From contig JAUMVO010000002.1 of NCBI GenBank assembly GCA_030530095.1, forward strand, positions 147,968-211,967: 64,000 bases of DNA, written 5' to 3'. This DNA is from Clostridiaceae bacterium. Its GTDB lineage: Bacteria; Bacillota; Clostridia; Oscillospirales; Acutalibacteraceae. Under the pieces are notes generated by a model. It worked only from the letters and a program-made list of their open reading frames with translations. It was not told the DNA's origin and searched no databases. Of the stretch, positions 50,423-58,586 are shown in pieces (position 1 is the first letter of the stretch; each line of letters starts with the position of its first letter). The position numbers were made by a program, and so were the translations under genes.

Positions 50423-50662
50423 ATGGAGTACAAAACAGAATTCACAATTTTACTGCCGGAAAAATTGACAGCCGCGCTTGACATTGATGAGGACACCCTG
50501 TTTGAGACATATTTTGACGACGGGAAAATCAAGGTCAGAGTTATCGATGAGAGCGAATTCGAAGATGAACTCAGCAACTGCGATTTGACCGATAACGGCA
50601 AGGAGTGTGCAGAGTGTCCGAACTACTGCCACAGTTGCGGCAGGTGCTTATTTGAGTCTTAA
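50423..50662 (+). CDS. Small protein with C-terminal cysteine cluster
   Basis: 79 residues. The N-terminal half is acidic and beta-rich (MEYKTEFTILLPEKL). The C-terminus has six cysteines in CAECPNYCHSCGRC plus one earlier, suitable for binding zinc. I do not recognise the family. It lies 15 bases before the AbrB-like gene, whose product also carries cysteines, which suggests a functional pair (inference). Confidence 0.65.
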   Translation: MEYKTEFTILLPEKLTAALDIDEDTLFETYFDDGKIKVRVIDESEFEDELSNCDLTDNGKECAECPNYCHSCGRCLFES

Positions 50663-50677
50663 AGGAGAGTGATATTG

Positions 50678-50983
50678 ATGAGCAGAAAGATTGTCAGAGT
50701 CCTCGGCAAACGAGGACGAATTACAATTCCGTATGAAATAAGAGTCCGCAATAAAATCGGCTATAATGATATTCTTTCTTTCGAGGAAAAGGATAAAAAC
50801 ACCATTATAGTCCGCAAAGAAAAATTGTGCGGCGGGTGTACTCCCGAGTGCTTCGACGAAGAAAACTCAATTCCCATTGAAGACTATATCGACAGCCTCA
50901 CACCGGAGCAGCAGCGCCGTGCAACAATTTATCTGAATTTACTGTGGGCGCAGAAAGAGAGCGCGTCTGTTGGCAGAACATAA
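50678..50983 (+). CDS. SpoVT/AbrB-type DNA-binding protein with Cys-containing tail
   Basis: 101 residues; the N-terminal swapped-hairpin domain is seen in VRVLGKRGRITIPYEIRV and the following GYNDILSFEE, as in AbrB/MazE regulators. After it comes CGGCTPEC and an acidic helix. The start is ATG 50678 after AAAGGAG. It probably represses element promoters or acts as an antitoxin-like regulator; no toxin is adjacent. Confidence 0.75.
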   Translation: MSRKIVRVLGKRGRITIPYEIRVRNKIGYNDILSFEEKDKNTIIVRKEKLCGGCTPECFDEENSIPIEDYIDSLTPEQQRRATIYLNLLWAQKESASVGRT

Positions 50984-51015
50984 ACCACCGTATATCACGG
51001 CGAAAGGAGTATAAA

Positions 51016-51684
51016 ATGCGGGTAAAGATTTATCAAATAAATCCCGAAAGGGATAGTAACCGAATGAAGTTTATGTCTCTAAGCGATAGTCAGTCCCCCG
51101 ATCCGTCAATCTATGATGAAGTATTCGATGCGGAAATCGATGAAAATGAACTTGAAGAAATCTACGGTCGATTCAATACCGTGGGACATCCGCTGTTCAG
51201 AGGTCATTCGTTGTCGGTATCCGATGTGGTGGTAGCAGACGAAAAAGCAAGTATCTGTCAAAGTATCGGCTTCAGGGATGTTCCGTTTGATACGACCAAA
51301 ACACATAAGCCTGACAATCTTATGAGAGTGGTGTATGTCGAACCGAATAAAGCACCCTATGTCGCCGAGGTTACCCACACGCTTGAAGCTGAGCAAAAAG
51401 CGGTCGGCGGATATATAGAAGTTGTATATCCCGACGATAACGAAACCTGCATCATTTGCAATGAGGAAGGCAAACTGATAGGACTGGAAGGCAACCGCAG
51501 AATCGGTGACGGTTCTTCAATTATTGCAGGACCGTTTTTTATCTGCGGAACAACCGAAGAAGATTTCAGAGGTCTGACTGACAGTGAGGTGGACTTATAT
51601 ATGGATCGTTTCAAAGAACCCGAGCAAATCAGCCCGGAAGAAGTAAGCGCCGATACAGGGTGCACCATTATTTTTGGTATGTAA
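51016..51684 (+). CDS. YodL-like / DUF3846 two-domain protein
   Basis: 222 residues. The N-terminal ~100 residues match the YodL-type pattern (MRVKIYQINPERDSNRMKFM, YDEVFDAEIDENELEEIYG, LFRGHSLSVSDVV). The C-terminal ~110 match DUF3846 (VVYVEPNKAPYVAEV, GGYIEVVYP, ICNEEGKLIGLEGNR, GPFFICGTTEEDF). Both are unknown-function domains frequent on clostridial elements. The start is ATG 51016 after AAAGGAG. Confidence 0.75.
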   Translation: MRVKIYQINPERDSNRMKFMSLSDSQSPDPSIYDEVFDAEIDENELEEIYGRFNTVGHPLFRGHSLSVSDVVVADEKASICQSIGFRDVPFDTTKTHKPDNLMRVVYVEPNKAPYVAEVTHTLEAEQKAVGGYIEVVYPDDNETCIICNEEGKLIGLEGNRRIGDGSSIIAGPFFICGTTEEDFRGLTDSEVDLYMDRFKEPEQISPEEVSADTGCTIIFGM

Positions 51685-51707
51685 ATTAAAAACGGAGGTT
51701 AAGAATT

Positions 51708-52127
51708 ATGACAGCAAAAAAGCAAACCGCAAAAGACAATCAGAAGCAAACCGCAGCGACGGAAAATGAAAGGACACAGTATAAAATCCCGTTTATTACT
51801 GCGCGCATTGACAGAATCGCCTCAGATGCAAACAGCAAAATCAAGGCAAATGCAAGTGTAACCATCGGAAATCATTTTGCTGTCCACGGCATCAAAGTTT
51901 ATGACGGCGGAGAAAAAGGGCTTCAAGTCCTCTATCCCGGACATAAAGGTACGGATGGGAAGTTTTATGATGACTTTCACCCCATTACAAAAGAATCCCG
52001 CGAAGCACTCAACGGGTATGTTCTTGATGCCTATGAGCAGAAAATGGAACAGGCGCAGGCTGAACAGCGGACTGAATCCGAAGAACTTGACGAAGACGAA
52101 GAACCTGCTTTTGAACAGTCAATGTAA
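51708..52127 (+). CDS. SpoVG-like protein
   Basis: 139 residues. The central part matches SpoVG: ASVTIGNHFAVHGIKVYDG and then DGKFYDDFHPITKESREAL and VLDAYEQ, where chromosomal SpoVG has IRVIDG and F-D-HP. The N-terminus is Lys/Gln-rich and the C-terminus acidic, both extra to the ~90-residue SpoVG core. SpoVG proteins bind nucleic acid and regulate gene expression; here a role in controlling element genes is inferred. Confidence 0.75.
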   Translation: MTAKKQTAKDNQKQTAATENERTQYKIPFITARIDRIASDANSKIKANASVTIGNHFAVHGIKVYDGGEKGLQVLYPGHKGTDGKFYDDFHPITKESREALNGYVLDAYEQKMEQAQAEQRTESEELDEDEEPAFEQSM

Positions 52128-52201
52128 CTTGTTTTCTAAGTTTATAAAAAGTGCTGGACTTTTCACGGATTTTCGGTATCCTGTAGGTAGAGGTGATGTC
52201 T

Positions 52202-52864
52202 ATGAAAACAGAAAAAATGCTCGCAGTCCTCCTTGCAGGGCTGATAACGCTGAGCCTTGCGGGGTGTGCTGCAGATAAAGCAAACAACAATGCCGAAAGC
52301 GGTGCGGTCAGCACGGAAAGCAGTATCACGGCAACGGACAACGCTTCCGAGCCGACTGCCGAGAGCAGCCTGCCTGCGGGTACGGAAAGCTCGACCGAAT
52401 CTACGGCAGAAAAAGAAAAGGCTGAAAGCACTGCCCCTGCCGGCAACGGCAAAACGGAAACCGCCAAGCCTGCGGAAACCGAGCCGCCTACTGCACCGCC
52501 AAAGCAGACCGAATCGCCGAAAGTCACAGAGCCGCCGGAAAGCAAACCGACCGAATCTCCGAAGTCTGTCGATTCTACGCCAACCGAAACTGAAAAACCG
52601 GAGCTTGCCGACCCACAATTTGATATAAACCATTGGATTGAATTCGCAAGAAAATATGCCGAAAGCATAGGTCTTGCGATAGACCCCGAAGCAGTTTCAT
52701 GTTGGGATAACCCCATAATAGCCGGACCGAACTCAAAACATCTTGAAAGAGATATAAAGACACGAATGAACAGATACAAAAATGTCGAAGGCTTTACGGA
52801 TATTTGGGTATGGGCAGAACCGGACGGAAGCGGTAATTACAGACTTTTTATAGGCTACGCTTAA
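52202..52864 (+). CDS. Surface lipoprotein with Thr/Glu/Pro-rich stalk
   Basis: 220 residues. The signal peptide ends in a lipobox LSLAGC (Cys21), so it is attached to the outer face of the membrane. Residues ~25-135 are a low-complexity Ala/Thr/Glu/Pro/Ser stalk. The last ~85 residues form a compact domain (FDINHWIEFARKYAESIGL ... GNYRLFIGYA) that I do not recognise. AGAGGTG precedes ATG 52202. It is placed just before the adhesin, suggesting a surface role in transfer. Confidence 0.8.
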   Translation: MKTEKMLAVLLAGLITLSLAGCAADKANNNAESGAVSTESSITATDNASEPTAESSLPAGTESSTESTAEKEKAESTAPAGNGKTETAKPAETEPPTAPPKQTESPKVTEPPESKPTESPKSVDSTPTETEKPELADPQFDINHWIEFARKYAESIGLAIDPEAVSCWDNPIIAGPNSKHLERDIKTRMNRYKNVEGFTDIWVWAEPDGSGNYRLFIGYA

Positions 52865-52882
52865 AATATATAAATCTGATAG

Positions 52883-52915
52883 AACGCATCGTTTAACGAC
52901 GGTGCGTTTTTTATT
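52883..52915 (+). terminator. Terminator after the lipoprotein gene
   Basis: AACGCA-TCG ... CGA-CGG-TGCGTT followed by TTTTTATT; stem with one small bulge. Confidence 0.7.
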
Positions 52916-52935
52916 ATCTGAAAGGGTGAAAATCA

Positions 52936-55900
52936 TTGAAAAACAGTTTTTTCAAAAGAAGCGTTTCGCTTCTTCTATCTCTTATTATCTGTCTGTCAAC
53001 CATTGTCGGAGTTGCGTTAACCGCATCAGCGGCGAGTACTACGGGCAAAGCCATTGTCATCGGGTATCCCCGAAATGGTGATACCAATTACAGCACCGTA
53101 ACATGGGGACATGATGAACTGCACTATATGGGCGGTTGGATGAGTCACAAAGGAAGACATACAACCTTCTATACAATGAACTCGTACAAGGGTAATATTT
53201 GTTACTGCATTGAACCCGGCAGACCGCTTGATACGGGATTGGTATTTACGCAGAAAGGCGAGGACTTCTTCGACAACTTTCCGGAGGCTTATAACAGTAC
53301 AATTTCGGCCGATGACATCAAACTGTTTCTCGGACGAATTTTGCAATACGGATATACCGGACAAATCTCAGACTCCTGGAAATCTCAGAATGCCGAGGAT
53401 GCAGATACAATGTCAAAGGCTTTCGCAACGCAACTCCTTGTTTGGGAAACCGTTGTCGGAGAGCGTGACGAATACTTTAATCATGTAACACCCAACGGTT
53501 ATAACGCCATTCTTGAACAGGTGCGCGGAGATCATCCTCTGAGAAATGGCATTATGAATTATTATAACGCCATTGCTTCTGCTGTTCAGCAGCACACAAA
53601 AATGCCGAGCTTTCTTTCAAGAACAGCAGGCAAAGCACAAACGATAGAACTTTCGTGGGACGGCAGCCGATATTGCGCCGAGCTTACCGATACAAACGGA
53701 GTTATCGGTAATTACAATTATTCTGCTCCCGGTATGAACTGTGTTGTAAGCGGAAATAAACTCATCATAACATCAAATTCCGCACCGACAGATAAGGTTA
53801 CTCTTACTGCGGAAAAGAAATCTTCGCAGCGCCGTGGGCTTATTATTTGGTCTGATGGTGCATATCAGCCGGGTGACGGAAATCAGGACACTGTCACTTT
53901 TGGTCAACAGGTTGACGACCCTGTCAAGGGATATATCAATTTGAAGGTTTATTACGGCAGCGCCAAGATCGTCAAGGTCAGCGAGGACGGTAAGGTGGAC
54001 GGTATCACTTTCCGCATTCAGGGCGAAGGTGTGGACCAGACTGTGAAAACCGCAAACGGCGGTGTGTTTCAGTTGGACAACCTCAAGCCCGGTGCGTATA
54101 CCGTTACCGAAGCGGAATACGAGCAGTACGAGCCGCAGGAAGTTCGCCGCATTATCGTTGTCAGCGGTCAGGTGACCACCGTTACTTTCAGCAATACGCT
54201 CCGCCGCGGTGACCTCACCGTTAAAAAGACCGCAGAGGACGGATTGGTCGAAGGATTGAAATTCCGACTGTCCGGCACATCGCTCTCCGGCATTGAGGTC
54301 AATGAATTCGCCGTGACCGATGAAAACGGTATTGCAACATTCAAGGATGTGCTGATTGGTACGGGATATGTTCTTGAGGAAATCGACACGCCCCTCCGCT
54401 ATGTTGTTCCCGACAAGCAGACCGCCGCTGTTGAGTGGAACAAGGTTACGGAGAAATCCTTTGACAATGACCTAAAGAAATTCAATGTCACCGTAACCAA
54501 GAGCGACCGCAGAACAGGTCTGCCGCAGGGCGATGCCTCCCTCGCAGGTGCAAAGTACGGCATCTATAAAGGCAATCAGCTCATCGACACCTACACAACC
54601 GATGCAAACGGTCAGTTTACCACCAAATATTATATCTGCGGCAATGACTGGTCGCTGAAAGAAATCAGCCCGTCCGAAGGATATCTGCTGAATACCGAGA
54701 GTCAGCACATTGGCGCAGAGGCCAAGCTGTATACCGTTGAATATAACATTGCCAAGCCCCTCGACTCCTATGAGAATATCATCAAGGGCAAGATTGCGAT
54801 TATCAAGCACTGCGACGACGGCACTACCAAAATCGAAACGCCGGAGGTCGGCGCGGAATTTGAGGTGTATCTGAAAGCGGCATGCAGCTACGAAAACGCC
54901 GAGGAAACCGAACGAGATATCCTTGTATGCGATGAAAACGGCTTTGCCGAAACCAAGGATCTTCCTTACGGCGAATATACCGTGAGGCAGACCAAGGGCT
55001 GGGACGGAAAGGAGCTCCTTGCACCGTTTACAGTCTTCGTCAGTGAGGATGGACAGGTATACCGTTTTCTCATCAACAATGCCCCTTATGAAGCGCTCAT
55101 TGAGATCGTCAAAAAGGACGCGGAAACGGGCAAAATTATCCCTGCGGCGGGTATTGGCTTTAAGGTGCGCAATACCGACACGGGCGAATATATCGTGCAG
55201 CATATCAACTACCCGGCGCCTGTGGACATCGACACCTATTACACCGATGTAACAGGCAAGCTCATGATGCCAGATAAACTTCCTTACGGCAATTATGAGA
55301 TCATCGAGCAGTGTACGGCATACGGATATGTTCTCGACTCTTCTCCCATCGCATTCAAGGTGGACGGCGAGAAAACCGTCGTTACCGTCGAGAAGTTCAA
55401 TATGCCGCAGAAAGGCATCGTCAACATTTCCAAAAAAGGCGAGATTTTCTTTTCTGCATTGGAAACAGACGGTGTATACAGCCTTGTGTTTGCGGATAAA
55501 AACCTCGCAGGGGCAACCTATGAAATCACCGCCGCCGAGGATATTATCACGCCGGACGGAACTCTGCGCTATGCCAAGGATACGGTTGTTGATACGCTGA
55601 CCACCGATGAAAGCGGCAGCGCCGCAAGCAAACCGTTGTACCTCGGCAAATATACCATCAGAGAAACAAAAGCGCCCTACGGCATGGTGCTGAACGGTAC
55701 GCCCAAGACCGTCGAGCTGACCTATGCTGGCGAAACCGTTGAGATTACCGAAACCGCCGCCGAGTTCTACAACGAACGCCAAAAGGCAGCTCTGTCCCTT
55801 GCCAAAATTCTCGGCAGGGATGAAACCTTTGACATCGGAGATAACGGCGAAATCCTCTCGGTGCAGTTCGGACTGTACGCTGCCGAGGATCTGTTCGCCG

Positions 55901-56940
55901 CAGACGGCTCATTCGTCCCGAAGAACGGACTGCTTGAAATCGCCAATTGCGATGAAAACGGCAATATCACTTTCAAGACGGATATTCCCGTAGGCGCAAA
56001 GCTGTATGTAAAGGAAATTGCGACCGACAGCCACTATATCCTCTCGGATGAAAAATACCCCGTGACCTTCGACTACGCCGGACAGGATACCGCCCTTGTG
56101 GAGATCAAAGCAAACGGCGGCGAGGCTATCAAAAACGATATCCTCTACGGCTCGGTCAAGGGCTTGAAAATCGACCGTGAAACCGAAAAGCCCATCGTCG
56201 GCGCAAAGTTCGGACTTTTCCGCAGCGATGAAATCGAATTTACCGTAGAAAACGCACTCCTCATTGCAGAATCCGGCGAGGACGGTATCTTCGTCTTTGA
56301 AAATGTCCCCTATGGTAATTGGCTCATTAAGGAGTTGCAGCCTGCCGACGGATACCTCGTCAATAATGAAATCTATCCCGTCCGCATCAGCGAAAACGGA
56401 CAGACCATCGGCATTACGGTTGTCAATGACCGCATTCCGGAAATCGGAACAAAAGCGACCGCAAACGGTGAAAAGACTGCGACTGCCGAGGACAACATCA
56501 CCATTGAGGATACCGTTTCGTATAAGTACCTCATTCCCGGCAAGGCATACACCGTCAAGGGCGTCCTTATGGACAAGTCCACGGGCAAAGCATTCCTCAT
56601 TGACGGCAAGGAGTTGACCTCCGAAGTCACCTTTACGCCGGAGGAAAGCTGTGGCGAGGTCACCGTCCGATTCACATTTGACGGCAGTAAAATCACCAAG
56701 CAGACAGACATTGTCGTTTTTGAAACGCTCTACTACGACGGCACGGAACTTGTCGCCCATGCCGACATTGAGGACGGCGGTCAGACCGTGACGCTCGTTC
56801 CGCCCAAGCCGGATATTCCGCAGACGGGCGACAACTCCAACCTCGGCTTCTGGATCGGCCTCGGCAGCGTTGCCCTCGGCGGCGTGATTGCCTGCATTAT
56901 TATGTATTGCAAGCGCAAAAAGGACGAGGATGATGAATGA
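52936..56940 (+). CDS. Sortase-anchored thioester adhesin with SpaA/Cna-B repeats and a VaFE domain
   Basis: 1,334 residues, TTG start 52936 after AAAGGGTG. Signal peptide 1-33. A thioester domain (~35-230) has Cys91 in CYCIEPG and Gln166 in ATQLLVWE, the pair that forms an internal thioester able to bind host amines covalently in known members. About eight SpaA/Cna-B-type domains follow (~345-1175), with the usual Lys, E in the strand (VTEAEY, LKEISP, IRETKAP) and Asn ends (FSN, FDN, FYN) for isopeptide bonds. Then comes a VaFE-type domain (~1176-1285) and the anchor IPQTG (1294-1298), a transmembrane helix and KRKK tail. It probably mediates contact between donor and recipient or host cell. 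It overlaps the next gene by four bases. Confidence 0.92.
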   Translation: MKNSFFKRSVSLLLSLIICLSTIVGVALTASAASTTGKAIVIGYPRNGDTNYSTVTWGHDELHYMGGWMSHKGRHTTFYTMNSYKGNICYCIEPGRPLDTGLVFTQKGEDFFDNFPEAYNSTISADDIKLFLGRILQYGYTGQISDSWKSQNAEDADTMSKAFATQLLVWETVVGERDEYFNHVTPNGYNAILEQVRGDHPLRNGIMNYYNAIASAVQQHTKMPSFLSRTAGKAQTIELSWDGSRYCAELTDTNGVIGNYNYSAPGMNCVVSGNKLIITSNSAPTDKVTLTAEKKSSQRRGLIIWSDGAYQPGDGNQDTVTFGQQVDDPVKGYINLKVYYGSAKIVKVSEDGKVDGITFRIQGEGVDQTVKTANGGVFQLDNLKPGAYTVTEAEYEQYEPQEVRRIIVVSGQVTTVTFSNTLRRGDLTVKKTAEDGLVEGLKFRLSGTSLSGIEVNEFAVTDENGIATFKDVLIGTGYVLEEIDTPLRYVVPDKQTAAVEWNKVTEKSFDNDLKKFNVTVTKSDRRTGLPQGDASLAGAKYGIYKGNQLIDTYTTDANGQFTTKYYICGNDWSLKEISPSEGYLLNTESQHIGAEAKLYTVEYNIAKPLDSYENIIKGKIAIIKHCDDGTTKIETPEVGAEFEVYLKAACSYENAEETERDILVCDENGFAETKDLPYGEYTVRQTKGWDGKELLAPFTVFVSEDGQVYRFLINNAPYEALIEIVKKDAETGKIIPAAGIGFKVRNTDTGEYIVQHINYPAPVDIDTYYTDVTGKLMMPDKLPYGNYEIIEQCTAYGYVLDSSPIAFKVDGEKTVVTVEKFNMPQKGIVNISKKGEIFFSALETDGVYSLVFADKNLAGATYEITAAEDIITPDGTLRYAKDTVVDTLTTDESGSAASKPLYLGKYTIRETKAPYGMVLNGTPKTVELTYAGETVEITETAAEFYNERQKAALSLAKILGRDETFDIGDNGEILSVQFGLYAAEDLFAADGSFVPKNGLLEIANCDENGNITFKTDIPVGAKLYVKEIATDSHYILSDEKYPVTFDYAGQDTALVEIKANGGEAIKNDILYGSVKGLKIDRETEKPIVGAKFGLFRSDEIEFTVENALLIAESGEDGIFVFENVPYGNWLIKELQPADGYLVNNEIYPVRISENGQTIGITVVNDRIPEIGTKATANGEKTATAEDNITIEDTVSYKYLIPGKAYTVKGVLMDKSTGKAFLIDGKELTSEVTFTPEESCGEVTVRFTFDGSKITKQTDIVVFETLYYDGTELVAHADIEDGGQTVTLVPPKPDIPQTGDNSNLGFWIGLGSVALGGVIACIIMYCKRKKDEDDE

Positions 56941-57278
56941 TGAAACGGGTGTATGTCTGCGCTCCTCTCGGTGGGAATATTGAGGAAAATCTCAAAAAGG
57001 TTAAGACATATACCGCATATGCACTGAGGTGCGGCACGGCTCCGGTCGTGCCGCATTTCTATGCGGAGTGCCTCGACGATAACGACCCGAAAGACCGGGA
57101 AATCGGCTTGGCGGCGGGAATGTCCCTTCTGTGGCTTTGCGATGAGATTTGGACATTCGGAGATACCGTCACGGACGGCATGAGAGCCGAACTGAAATTC
57201 TGCAAAAACCTCAATATCCGTACTCGCCATATAACCGAAAAAGAAATTCAAAATGTGTTAGGAGGTAAAACCCTATGA
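56937..57278 (+). CDS. DUF4406/DUF7768-type nucleoside deoxyribosyltransferase-like protein
   Basis: 113 residues with the Rossmann-like pattern MKRVYVCAPLGGNIEENLKK, VPHFYAECLDD and LCDEIWTFGDTVTDGM, as in DUF4406/nucleoside 2-deoxyribosyltransferase-like proteins. The active-site glutamate equivalent may be in the DEIW/GDTVTDGMRAE stretch. Function is unknown; an early-stage DNA-modification or defence-related role is possible. ATGA overlaps exist on both sides. Confidence 0.75.
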   Translation: MMKRVYVCAPLGGNIEENLKKVKTYTAYALRCGTAPVVPHFYAECLDDNDPKDREIGLAAGMSLLWLCDEIWTFGDTVTDGMRAELKFCKNLNIRTRHITEKEIQNVLGGKTL

Positions 57279-57607
57279 AAAAGAAACCCATGAGAATCCT
57301 TCTCACTCTTCTGCTTGTGGCCGTCCTTATGACGGCATTCTCCATGACCGCATTTGCGGCCGGAGATGTGGCAGGCGCAATCGAAAGCACTTGGAATGCT
57401 GCCAAGGGACAGATTCAGACTGTCGTTAATAATGTGGTGTTTCCCGTGTGTGACATGATCCTCGCTATCCTGTTTTTCGTGAAAATCGGGACGGCGTACT
57501 TCGACTACAGAAAGCACGGACAGTTTGAGTTCGCAGCTCCGTGCATTCTCTTTGCCTGCCTTATTTTCACGCTGACCGCACCGCTGTATATCTGGTCCAT
57601 TATCTGA
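57275..57607 (+). CDS. Maff2 family (VirB2/TrbC-like) membrane protein
   Basis: 110 residues with a signal-like N-terminal helix ending AFAAGD, then two transmembrane helices, as in the Maff2 family of clostridial conjugative elements. It occupies the place of a VirB2-type pilin at the head of the transfer block. AGGAGG precedes the ATG, which overlaps the DUF4406 stop. Confidence 0.85.
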   Translation: MKKKPMRILLTLLLVAVLMTAFSMTAFAAGDVAGAIESTWNAAKGQIQTVVNNVVFPVCDMILAILFFVKIGTAYFDYRKHGQFEFAAPCILFACLIFTLTAPLYIWSII

Positions 57608-57639
57608 TACAGCCGGATACGGAACGGAGGTGATGACTT

Positions 57640-58575
57640 ATCTTTGACTGGTTAGGTGATATAATCTCAGGCATCGGCGACGCTATCGGAAATGCAATAG
57701 ATGTAGTGGAAAGCGGTATCGCCAACGCTATCTGGAACGCCATGCTCCGTTGGATATACGAAATTATTTACGGAGCGATTGCCGATTGCTTTGAAATGAT
57801 CGGCGGCATGAGTGCAGAAGTCTTTGACCTTGAATGGGTGCAGGCGACCGTCAAGCTGTTTACGCTGTTCGGTTGGGGCTTGTTCGTCGCCGGAACGGTT
57901 GTCGCCGTATTCGATGTTGCCATCGAGTATCAGTGCGGCAGAGCAAACATTAAAACGACTGCGCTGAACATTCTGAAAGGCTTCTTTGCCTGCTCCCTCA
58001 TCGGCGTTGTGCCGATTGAACTGTATAAATTTTGTATCAGCTTGCAGAACACCTTTTCGCACGATTTGATCGGCATCGCATCGTCGGGCATCAATTCAAG
58101 CCTTGCGGATGTCGGGCTGAATGCTCTTGTCAGGCTGTTCTCGCCAAGCATCGGTACGACATTCAGTCTGCTGAATCTGCTGTGCATGATTGCCTTTGCT
58201 TATTGCGTGATCAAGATGTTTTTTGCCAATATCAAGCGCGGCGGAATCCTGCTCATTCAGATGGCGGTCGGCTCACTGTATATGTTTTCCGTGCCGAGAG
58301 GATATGCAGACGGCTTCAATCAGTGGATGAAACAAATTGCCGCACTGTGCTTGACGGCATTCTTGCAGACAACGCTGTTGTTCTTGGGGCTGATTACTTT
58401 CCCCGACAATATGCTGTTGGGGCTTGGCATTATGCTTGCGGCAAATGAAGTACCGCGGATTGCGCAGCAGTTTGGACTTGATTCGAGCGTTAAGGTCAAC
58501 ATGATGTCGGTTGTACACGCCACGACCACCGCCGTCAACCTCACTCGCACGGTCGCCAAGGCCGCAGGCAAATAA
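57640..58575 (+). CDS. VirB6/TrbL-like conjugative transfer membrane protein
   Basis: About 311 residues with five to six transmembrane helices; it forms the inner-membrane channel part of the transfer machine. A strong ribosome site GGAGGTGAT (57627-57634) is followed at the ideal distance by the codons ATC TTT GAC TGG (57640), which match the family start FDWLGD, but no ATG/GTG/TTG is there in frame. The first standard start is GTG 57706, without a ribosome site and lacking the conserved N-terminus. ATC is therefore taken as a rare start. Confidence 0.8.
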   Translation: MFDWLGDIISGIGDAIGNAIDVVESGIANAIWNAMLRWIYEIIYGAIADCFEMIGGMSAEVFDLEWVQATVKLFTLFGWGLFVAGTVVAVFDVAIEYQCGRANIKTTALNILKGFFACSLIGVVPIELYKFCISLQNTFSHDLIGIASSGINSSLADVGLNALVRLFSPSIGTTFSLLNLLCMIAFAYCVIKMFFANIKRGGILLIQMAVGSLYMFSVPRGYADGFNQWMKQIAALCLTAFLQTTLLFLGLITFPDNMLLGLGIMLAANEVPRIAQQFGLDSSVKVNMMSVVHATTTAVNLTRTVAKAAGK

Positions 58576-58586
58576 GGAGGTGCAGT

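Noticed and set aside
54472..55782. 436-residue minus-strand ORF inside the adhesin gene
   Set aside because: Antisense shadow of a GC-rich repeat-coding region; no ribosome site or known motif, and the plus-strand protein is clear.
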